Positions 54,950 to 64,000 of a stretch of 64,000 nt of DNA are shown here, piece by piece. The notes below the pieces were generated by a model, which worked only from the letters and a program-made list of their open reading frames with translations, was not told the origin of the DNA and searched no databases. Positions within the stretch are counted from its first letter, which is position 1; each line of letters starts with the position of its first letter. Source of the DNA: Ashinkailepas kermadecensis (taxonomy: Eukaryota; Arthropoda; Thecostraca; Neolepadidae); contig JAOTOM010002968.1 in NCBI GenBank assembly GCA_034440615.1, positions 62,001-126,000 on the forward strand, written 5' to 3'. The position numbers and the translations under genes are program-made.

Positions 54950-55850
54950 GGTGCTGTGCCGTGTGGTGTTGTATGTGTTTATGATGTATGTGGTGTTGGG
55001 CAAAGAGTGAGTTGCGGCAGGTGTGTGTAGCACAGTACAGAACAGTAATTTCAGGCGCAGGTTATAGAAGGGCGTCTAGAGAGCACGACAGATCGTAATA
55101 GCGGGGCAAATAAAGATAAAAACACAAAGAAATCAGAAACTGTTTGTGAAGGAAGCACGTTCAGAAAGATCAGACAAAGATCGTGCAGAAGGCACTAGAG
55201 GGAAAGTCGGGTGTGTAGGGTGGAGGGAGCCCGGGGTGGGAGGGAGTGGCAGCACCGCCGAACTGACCTTTGCAGATGAAGACGGAGCACAGTAGATGTA
55301 GGCGTTATAGCTGAGGCGAAGATGAAGCACTGCACTGAGACTCTGGCGGAGATGATGTTGAAGACAGTCGGTCGGAGTCTAGAAGAGGCTTGTAGTATAG
55401 GTGAAATCGAAAGGGATAGGCAGATAGTAGTACGTGAAGGGAAGGGGAGAGGTCGCTGACGCAGGGATATGGAATGTGTAGAGTGCGTGACGTGTCTATG
55501 TGTCTGGTGTTTGGTGTATGGTGGCAGGTGGCGGGCCGGATGTTGTCTTCTTGCGTAACAGCGGTCGCGTGCGTTGCTTCGCGCTTGACGAGGCGAGGAG
55601 CAGATGTGTAGACGTGCGAGCGAGCGAAGGTATGCACGGCAATCTGAAATTTGCCTTATTCATGTCCGCTGTTTTTCCCGCCTCGGTCCTTCCTCTCGAC
55701 AGCGAACGCGCATGCGAAAATGTCGCTACTGTAACTGTACAGCATCGCTGCTTGTTCGCTGTGCTTCATCTTCATGACATGTTCCACAAAAAGGGGTAAG
55801 GCTAGATCAGCCTTATCACGTACATATAGCACATTTTGCAGGATTGTGTG
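54950..55850. other. No gene seen
   Basis: Could be the 5' flank of the ORF1-like fragment on the minus strand. No recognisable domain in any frame. Confidence 0.35.
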
Positions 55851-55852
55851 CC

Positions 55853-55906
55853 AGATTAGGTGTGTAGGTGTATGTACAGGTGTACATACACCGACACACC
55901 TAATCT
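55853..55906. repeat. 54-bp near-perfect palindrome
   Basis: 26-bp arms starting AGATTAGGTGTGT, one mismatch, two-base loop GG at 55,879-55,880. The transcript of either strand would form a stable hairpin. A related ACACCTGTCGG word lies just downstream (55,953). Confidence 0.9.
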
Positions 55907-56666
55907 TCCAGTTCTACAGATAGACAGGGGTAACTTGTAGGTACACCTGTCGGTATCCTTGCATAGTGTCCAGAAATACTGCGAGCACATTGGTTACGTG
56001 TGTCTGTGAGTGCGTGTGATTGCATTATATTCATGAATCACTCGCAAGCTGACACGGATGGCCGTGGCCCGCGCTGCTACGCCCTTATACCCTACCAGTG
56101 CACCGGGTTCTGCCATTTTTCGTGTCAGTACGGTAGGCGATGTGATGCCTCTATCGTGTAACCGCGGTTCTTGTGTACATTCGATGTTTTGTATGCTAAT
56201 ATTAGTTGTCCTGGAAATATATTGAACAGTGTGTACGCAATTCTGAATAGCAGATGTTCCGTTACATCACAACAAGCCTAGGCTGCAGAAGCCTTGACGG
56301 GAACACGAAGCAACCCATGGAGCACGATGTCCTAGATGCCTTTTTTTAATGTAGCAGCTATGTACCTCGGAAAAAAGTTTGTAGCGGATGCGACATTTTT
56401 TTCACCCCTGCCAAGTCAGTCGAACCCATAACTCCAGACCAACGAATCCCGCCCGAACCCACCGCGCCTGCCAAGCGCAAAACCCGCCGCCACTCCACCC
56501 AATCATATCCTAGGACCCGAGGTGATTGCGACCACGTCCAGGCTACCACCCTTGCCTGGGTTACCTCCCAACCCTTTCTCCTTTCACCGGTTCAACCTTT
56601 CTCCCCAACTCGACACCGACACCACCCCAGTATCAAAACACCAACAGTCACTAAGCGCCTTCGGCA

Positions 56667-59600
56667 ATGGGAAGTTTCCTGCAGTGGAACACCGGTGGCC
56701 TTCCAGGCATGTTCATATAATTCAAATCGGAATTCTTGCAACAAAAACCATTACTAGCTGTGCTCCAAGAAACTCACTTTTGAGATTCTGACACCACATG
56801 GAACAAAATCCCAGATTACACTTGGCACGTCGACAACGTAAACGGCCCAGATAGGAAGTGGGGCGCATCCATACTCATTGCAAACCGCATACCTCATCGT
56901 CCAGTAACGTTAAATAATCCCCTGAATTGCGTAGCAGTCAGCCTCAAAATTGACCATTGCCAAACCACATTCATCTCACTATACATTTCAGCGTCAGCTG
57001 CAACCCCAACACCACAGGAGCTGAGCGACTTGCTGCTTCAGGCTCCTGCACCAGTTCTCATTATGGGAGAATTTAACGCTTAGCATCCCTCCTGGGGAAG
57101 CGAACAGACGGACACTAGACGGCGCGAAATTCGCCAGTTTATTTCAGACCACAACTTAGTACTTCTTAACACCGGGGCCGCCACCCACTACAACCCGATC
57201 ATAGGAGGATTGGACATTTGCCTTGACTTAACGTACTGCTCCCAACGACTAAGCTCACTATTTGACTGGTTAGTTTCAGACGTTCCCGAGTTGAGCAACC
57301 ACTACCCAATCACAATTAGGCTCAGCACGGACGCTATCTACCACACTAAGCTATTTAGACCATCTTGGAACTTGAAAAGAGCGGACTGAGCTAAATTCGA
57401 GGATTAGGTGGATCTCAACCTAGCAACTTCAGACACCAGCAAAATTGAGACAATCCTAAGGGTCATCACCTCAGCAGCACGAGACTTAGTCCCAAACAGT
57501 AACAAACCTAGGAAAAAGGCATCTACGCCATGGTGGACCCCGGACTGTCAAAGGGCAATCGCCACACGTCGCGGTGCCCACAAACAATTCAAAAGACGCG
57601 TGTGCGAAGCATAACTATCAGCATACAGACAATCTCAAAAACACTGCCGGTAGACAATTCGAACAGCACGCCAAAACTGTTGACAGTCTTTTGCCACTCA
57701 ATTCAATAGGTTCACCCCTACCGGCAAAATCTGGGACCTGATGAAGCGTTTCAACCTGAAACGCCCACCACCATGCACCCTCTCCCAACTGACAGTGAAA
57801 GAACAGCACATCATTGATGAACAACAAATCGTTGACCACTTTAAACTACACTACGCCAGTGTATCTGGCAACAGCAACTACGACACCACTATAGTAAGCG
57901 CTCTAGACGCCCTTGCCTCCAAAGCAAATTTTAACTCTAGCAATAGAGGAATATACAATCCGGCGTTTACTATGCACGAATTAAACCTTGCCCTCAGCAA
58001 GTGTGGAAACACGTCGGTTGGGCCGGACATCCATTACCAGTTTTTTAAACGTCTTAGCAAAAATTCCTTAACATACCTACTAGAGGCCATAAATGAACTG
58101 TACAATAGCGACACCTTTCCCGTCTCCTGGCGGGAGAGCGTAGTCATTCCGTTGCCAAAGTCGCACAAAGCTCCACCCCAAAAGGTTATAGACCCATCTC
58201 ACTTACTAGCTGTGCTAGCAAGTTGGTCGAGCGCATGTTCAACAAACGATTGAGGAAATTTCTGGAACACAACGACCTGCTCGACGCATTTCAGTGCGGC
58301 TTCCAGCGTCGAAAATCAACTACAGACAATCTCATTAGATTAGTGCATGACATCAAACGTGGTCTACGCATCAAACGCAGACAAGTAGCTGCCTACTTAA
58401 ACATCACTGCCGCATTTGACCGAGTACACAAGGCAGCACTGACACACAAACTCCGCAAGATAGGCATACGCAGACACATGGCACACTTCATTCTTAACTT
58501 CCTCAGAGACAGGACCCTTAAGGTACGATGCGGCAGTGTCACATCAAACACCACAACCCAGGAGCAGGGCCCGCCACCGAGCCTCTTCATCATCATCATG
58601 ATCAACGACATACTTGCTGACCACGCGGGCACTTCACTTCAATACTCACTTTCGCGGACGACATAGCCATTTGGACAACATTACAATGATTCCTTAAAGC
58701 TGAAAAAAAAACATCCGAGCAGGACTAGACAACATTGCAAAGTGGTGCGAAACATGGGGCTTCATCCTGTGCCCAGAAACATCGGCCACGGTCACATATA
58801 GTCGTCTCCGCCCCTTACCCAAAAATCAACTTAAAATCGATGGTAAAGCAATCGAACAGGTGAAAAGCTTCAAGTTATTAAGAGTGCATTTAGACTAATA
58901 ACTCAGTTTCAACATCCACATCACCTCCATCTCGAAGCGATGCTAGAAGCGCGGCAATATACTCCTTGCACTTACAGGCACAGACTGAGGCGGAGACAGG
59001 AAAACAGTACTACGACTCTACACATCAATCATACGACCCATCCTAAAATACAACGTCATCATTTTTGCCACCATTTCAGAAAGCCAGAGCCAAAAGTTAG
59101 AAATCATCCAAAACAGCTGCATCAGAGCAGCCACAGGTGCCCTCAGCATCACACCGATAGCCAGTCTTTTAATGGACTCAAACACTAGACTCCACTTCAG
59201 GAGGACACAACAGCTGTGCCGCTACCATATCAAAATCAAATTAATTTTTGTTTTAATCATCGGCACAGCGCTGCTTTATGCCTGACAGATGCGACAAGAG
59301 CCGATTTGGTCGCAAGCTTCCACCATATAGCATTCAAATTGCCACGGCTCTCTCAGATCTTAACCTCACAATGCCAGCCACTGCAGCTCGACCGCCCATT
59401 AGGCCATTCTGGACTCTCAGACAACCAAAGGTCGAGTACTTGCTCTCGGAGAAGAAATCCACTATCACATTGGCGGAAATTCTTGGCATCTTCCACAAGT
59501 TCGCCGATGGCCACAATCACAAAGCACTCGTATTCACCGATGGGTCGAAACACGAGGCTAAGGTAGGCATCGTTATCACTGGACCAGGTCTCACGCTTTC

Positions 59601-60376
59601 CATGCGTCTATCGGATAACTTCTCCATCTACTCCGCTGAAGCAATGTCCATTATGGCCGCTATTTTCATTCTTATGAGGCTTACGCCTAGCTAGAAACGT
59701 AGTAATCTGCCCAGACTCCAAATCCGTCCTGCAGTCAATTAACAACATCCACGACTGTCCACATCACGTCAGTGATATAATCCAACAAGTCGTGGCCCAT
59801 AACGTAAACATGAACTTTTTCTTCCTTTGGATTCCGGGCCACGCCAACATCCCAGGTAACCAGGAAGCAGACCAGCACGCAAAGCAAGCCTTGGCATCGA
59901 ACACTTACCCTAGCGTGGAATACTCTGTAGACGATTGCAAAGCACCCCTACAACGTGACATTCGCCAACAACAATAGAACATATGGACACAACACAGCTC
60001 AACACAACACAAATCCAACCACACCCAAACAATCAAGCCAACGATAGGCACATGGAACACATCAAATCAATCCCATCGACAAAAAGAGGTCATCCTCACT
60101 AGATTTAGAACTGGTTGCACACAACTAACACTGCATCAATTAGAGGGTGGCTAATACACAACACATCACTGCGACACCTGCAATGCCACGTTAAGCATAG
60201 GACACATCCTGCTAGACTGCGGTAGGTTTAGCTCTCAAAGACAACGACTTAAGGGAATCAGCCAAAGAGAGGGGATAAACCTATCGCTTCCATCGCTTCC
60301 CAGTGACAAGCACCCAGAACTCCTTCCATTGCTATTAGAATATCTGTATGCCACAAAACTGGCAGTAGCACTGTAG
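56667..60376 (+). pseudogene. LINE ORF2: endonuclease, reverse transcriptase, RNase H, Cys/His end
   Basis: ATG 56,667 opens MGSFLQWNTGGLP. Endonuclease motifs follow (VLQETHF, VLIMGEFNA with a stop replacing the next codon near 57,080, HNLVLLNTGAA, SNHYPITIRL). The linker has TPWWTPDCQRAI near 57,530. Reverse transcriptase: GNTSVGPDIHYQFFKRL near 58,010, a frameshift at about 58,175, then FQCGFQRRKSTTDNLIRLVH and YLNITAAFDRVHK. The catalytic box is FADD at 58,650-58,661. RNase H: ALVFTDGSK near 59,530, SIYSAEAM near 59,630, and WIPGHANIPGNQEAD near 59,830. The C-terminal CDTCNATLSIGHILLDC is near 60,172-60,220. RNase H plus this Cys/His tail places it in the I superfamily. At least six stops or frameshifts make it inactive. 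Confidence 0.9.
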
Positions 60377-60463
60377 GCACTACACCACCAACACTCACGT
60401 TAACTCGCAAGTCATGACCGCCAAACACTTGTAGGAAATTCGTAAATAGCCCTCCCCGCATGG

Positions 60464-60645
60464 GGTCGGACGTACATGAGCCGATTTGCTTCCCAATTAT
60501 AAATGCATGGCTATCAAGCTGTGCCGTCGAAAGTAGATGAGCCGACTTGCTTTAGGAAACGTAAAAACTAAAACTTTAAAAAAACAGCATAACCTAAAAC
60601 GGGTACCCAGAGGAGCCATCGGACGTAGACGAGCCGATTTGCACT
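60464..60645. repeat. Tandem segments in the LINE 3' untranslated region
   Basis: TCGGACGTACATGAGCCGAT (60,464), GAAAGTAGATGAGCCGACTT (about 60,530) and TCGGACGTAGACGAGCCGAT (about 60,620) are related repeats. ACCCAGAGG also occurs twice downstream. Confidence 0.75.
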
Positions 60646-60789
60646 GCAACCCATAACATAAACGCCTACCCAGAGGTACAGCGGACGCTCATTTGATGAA
60701 AATTGAAGCGATAGCAACCGCACCTAGCGTTCGGTCAATATGGCTTCAATATCGCCATCTTATAAACCAATCGGAGATTTACCTATCGG

Positions 60790-61085
60790 CTGGGGAGCAG
60801 AATGTCCGCGAATGCCGACATGCGGCCGACAGCCAGCCGACATGTAGCCGACGTGGGGCTGATGTCGGGACGCTAGGGGCCCGCTGTCGGCCGAGGAGTG
60901 AAATGTCTGACAACGGCCCGACGTCAGCTGGCTGCTATTGATATGCCGAATTCAACGCGATATATGTTGATATTCCAAGTCAGTATGCCGATGTCGGGCC
61001 GAGAGCGGCCCGATGCCGGCATGCCGTTTACGGGATGTCGAGCTCGCCCCGACACATGCGGGCAGCGCGCCAACATCGGCATATT
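60790..61085. repeat. GC-rich degenerate repeat of GCCGACA / TGTCGGC words
   Basis: Many forward and inverted copies of a CCGACAT-like heptamer at irregular 12- to 25-base spacing, for example GCCGACATGCGGCCGACAGC and GATGCCGGCATGCCG. They could pair with each other. Confidence 0.6.
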
Positions 61086-61890
61086 TACTGAATGGAGATG
61101 TAAATGATCAGAAAACGAAGTTTCGGAATGTAGTGTCTGTGTAGTATACTGCTGTTTCACATCAAATGTTGAGAATTTAGCCTCCCTGCGATGGAGAACC
61201 CTCGCCGGTGGGAATGTGAACATTATTAATGCTATTTTCGCACAATTCAGCCCGATCGTATCCACTCCACATCATTATTTACCAATCTTCAATGTCTTCC
61301 TTGGTTCGCACATCACCTCCAATATGCGTCGCCATCTTGAAAGAAATAGCACAGGATGGGGCTGGACAGTTTTTTTTTCAGTTCGCGCGTTCCCCGCGGA
61401 ATTCACAAAATCCGGCCACGGAATTCTTGAAGAATAGACGAAGAACGACATATGACGTCACAGTCCACATAATTCGTGGACGGAACGTGACAAAGAACGC
61501 AGCCTTGATCCCCATTTTTATACTTCCATGGTGTTCGCCAGAAGTTTACGTTAGGCGTCATAAGCGAACATAACACCGGTGGCGCCGCTCTGGTGGTGGG
61601 TTGTGAAGGAACACCACCAGAATGAGCTTGCTTTGATTAATGCTATATTCTGGTTTCTAGACGAGTTGCAAGTAAATTCCAATGATCCAATTTGAACAAC
61701 ATTGAAACAAGCTCTATTATAATGTGTAGTTCGTTCTATTATCAAATCATTTCACCCTGTCACTTTGCCCTTAAATCGAAGTGTGAGCAATTGGCCACTT
61801 AACATCTTGTGATAAAAATGTGTCATACATCTTCTGTGTGATGTCCTGACAATTTACAATGTTCTTAACGAAACGAAAATCGATCCTGCT
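61085..61890. other. No gene seen
   Basis: Ordinary composition. Open frames are short and lack domains. Confidence 0.4.
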
Positions 61891-61894
61891 ACAT

Positions 61895-62300
61895 TTTTAT
61901 ATCATCTTGAATAACTTCCATGAAGGTTTAACCCGGTCGCTTTTGCACTCAATTCCAGAATTTGCGTCCAAAATTATCACATTGTATCACGTTATGTTGT
62001 ATATTAGATGTTCTACATTAGGGAATTAATTTCCAATGGTCTTAAATAAACCGGCATACAATCAGCTGCCTTCTGATGCCATCCTCGACTACTTTCATAG
62101 ATATCTAACCCTGTCATTTTTTTGACGCAATTCCGGGATTTGTGCCCAATTTATCACATTGTATTCCTTTTAATTCTATATCGGATGTTTTACATTAGCC
62201 AATTAATTTTAAATCGTCTCAAATAAACTGGCATAAAATCAGCTACCTTCTGATGCCATCCTCGACTACTTTTATATATATCTAACCCTGTTACTTTTTA
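61895..62300. repeat. 177-bp tandem duplication, diverged
   Basis: TTCTGATGCCATCCTCGACT occurs at 62,071 and 62,248. The preceding series (ATCACATTGTAT, TTCTACATTAG/TTTTACATTAG, AATTAATTT, AATAAACYGGCATA) is colinear in both copies. Confidence 0.85.
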
Positions 62301-62399
62301 CCTTTTGACATGAAGCTTTGCGACATTATTAACGTTCTGGCATGGCTCGATGCACGTCAAGCGCGGACGGTTGCTGTCTAGAGGATCCGTAGGGGCCGC

Positions 62400-64000
62400 C
62401 GAGCGGTGGTACGACAAAAGTAAAAGTTCCACCTGTCAACAATATCCCCCAAAAAAATTCGTTGGGCCCTGGAAAAAAAACGTGTCAGGGCACCGAAAAG
62501 ATCGCACCTGGAGACCAAAGAATCCTAGCAGGACCAAAAATATCACATAAGGACCTATACAAAAATAGAACTCGATGTCCAAAAGTTCACACCGAGACTC
62601 GATCGAATCGACCCCAGCACAGGAAAATTAATAACAGGTCCGGAAAAAATTACCCGGAGGGCATTTATTCTCGAAGGTGCCATCAGCTGAAAAAGTCCTT
62701 CGGTGGCCGCAGTGACATATCAAGGGGCAAATGCCCCCTCCATCCCCTAAGGGATATGCTCCCAGAATCGAGCTGAGGCCCCCAAAAGTCGCTCTGGGGC
62801 CACAAAAATTCGCGTCGGTTCACCAGAATTCGCGTAGGGGCTCAAAGTAAATGCGGCCGGCCCCAGAAAACTCGCTCCGAGGCACGAAAATCTGCAACGG
62901 AACCGCCAAGATCGCGTTGGGGTCACAGCTGAGCCACAACGCGCCCCACAAACTCGAGCCGGTCCCACCAAATTTCGCGCTCGGAACCACGAATCCCATC
63001 GGTAGTACAAAATTTGGTCTGTGCATCAAAAATTAACGTCGGGCTGCCAACAATTGGCGTCTAAGGGCCCCACATAGACACCGTGTGACCCCCAATGTCA
63101 CATCGGTATCCGAAAAATAAAGCCTGAGCCCTTCAAAATCAGGAGGGATTGCAAAAAAAAAAAGTCCGGGTCAGGACAATGGTTCTGGAGCACCGAACAT
63201 GTCATCAGATGCCTTGACAAATCGCGTACGGCATCGAAAAACATACCTCGGCTCGAAGAAAATCGAGGCGAGATACAAAAACATGGCGCCAGGGACTCGA
63301 AAAATCGGGCCTGGATTCGGAATTTAAAGAAAATTCCGAAGAGATCCACAAAAATAATCGCGTTGAGCCCAGATAGCTGGCGTTGGGTCTCGGAACTACG
63401 CACCCTGGGCGCGATAAGTCGCGCTAGGACCCAGAAAAATCGCACCGAAGCCCCAAAATCGTACCTGGGGCCCCACAAATGTGCGTCAGAAGCCGCAAAT
63501 AAACACAACGGGACCCTAAGAGCACAACGGGGACCGAAAATGCGACTGGCCCTTCAAAGCGCAGTCCCGCGAAAAGCGGCAGGGTCCGAAAACATGCGTT
63601 ATAGCCATAACTATATATACCGGGAACTCTTTAAAAAAAAAAACACCGGAAGCTCTCAAGGCACACAGGGGCCATGCGACCGCACAAGGGCCTGAAAAGA
63701 AGCTGGGGCGCGAAAAGCAACATGGTCCCAAAACGAACAAAATACCGGGCACTCAGTATAGACACATCGAGATCTTTGAAAGCGCCCCGACAACTAAAAA
63801 AAATATTCGGTTGCGCAAAAAAAGTAGCAAACCCCTAAAACGAACAGGGGTTTCGAAAATACGTTGGGCCTCCAACAAAAATTAAGTGGAGCCCTAAGAC
63901 ACATCCGTGGACGAAGAAATACGAAACGGGTCCAAAGAAGTTCACTCAGGCAGGGCCTCGTTTCGGTAGCCAACCTGGAAGCATGTTTAATCAAAGATAT
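62400..64000. repeat. Long degenerate array with about 20-bp period, open at the right edge
   Basis: Repeats the template GGGNCCC, two to four bases, A4-6, NTCGC, NN in the orientation opposite to the 29.7-kb array. Clear phases between 63,360 and 63,600 have A-run/GC cores near 63,396, 63,415, 63,436, 63,456, 63,477, 63,496, 63,518, 63,536 and 63,556. Units are all different. The array continues past the end of the window, so its length is unknown. Confidence 0.65.

Larger units (their letters stand above)
56390..60650 (+). mobile_element. I-superfamily LINE, plus strand, broken
   Basis: From left to right: the last part of ORF1 (Pro-rich, to about 56,660), ORF2 with all expected domains (56,667-60,376), then a 3' untranslated region with three copies of a GAGCCGAYTTGC segment (near 60,475, 60,537 and 60,630). 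ORF1's Gag domain and knuckles are missing, so the 5' end is truncated or lost. The exact 3' end is unclear. Confidence 0.85.

Overview
This window looks like nuclear DNA of an arthropod. The evidence is a secreted CUB plus S1-type protease-like protein, canonical GT-AG introns in a split gene, LINEs of the I superfamily (endonuclease, reverse transcriptase and RNase H), a CR1/L2-like LINE, tRNA-derived SINEs, Harbinger and TTAA-target DNA transposon relics, and abundant micro- and minisatellites. Crustacean (for example barnacle) and chelicerate (for example tick) origins both fit; the sequence alone does not decide. I see no bacterial, plasmid or CRISPR features.

Layout. 1-3.5 kb: a decayed I-superfamily LINE on the minus strand, running off the left edge. 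3.5-9 kb: GC-rich DNA with several tandem repeats and a degenerate 20-bp-period array. 9.1-10.4 kb: the one intact conventional gene, an intronless CUB-serine protease homolog on the minus strand with its own TATA box. It has lost the catalytic histidine and one conserved disulfide. 13.0-19.5 kb: a second minus-strand LINE that records successive insertions: a 1.2-kb TTAA-flanked element in ORF2, and 54-bp and 169-bp LINE-tail insertions with target duplications. 19.5-25 kb: a Harbinger transposase fragment, a long palindrome and AT-rich dispersed repeats. 25.3 kb: an orphan terminal exon. 26-27.7 kb: a block of microsatellites and 18-bp and 30-bp minisatellites. 28-44 kb: weak hypothetical ORFs, a second 20-bp-period array, foldbacks, minisatellites, two inverted copies of an old repeat, and LINE fragments. 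44-48 kb: AT-rich DNA with a recent 123-bp duplication, CR1/L2-like LINE ends and two SINEs. 48.3-50 kb: a broken transposon-like ORF of the MHD-x-LEG family. 51.3-53.1 kb: a three-exon orphan gene whose intron phases agree. 53.8-56 kb: an array of small hairpins, G-rich DNA and a 54-bp palindrome. 56.4-60.4 kb: a nearly full-length but broken LINE on the plus strand. 60.8-64 kb: GC-rich degenerate repeats and a third, longer 20-bp-period array that runs off the right edge.

The genes do not form a pathway. Most of the window is transposable-element history. The host candidates are the pseudoprotease, the three-exon gene and the orphan exon. The most unusual non-gene pattern is a set of short-period arrays in which spacing or symmetry is kept while the sequence of the units is not.
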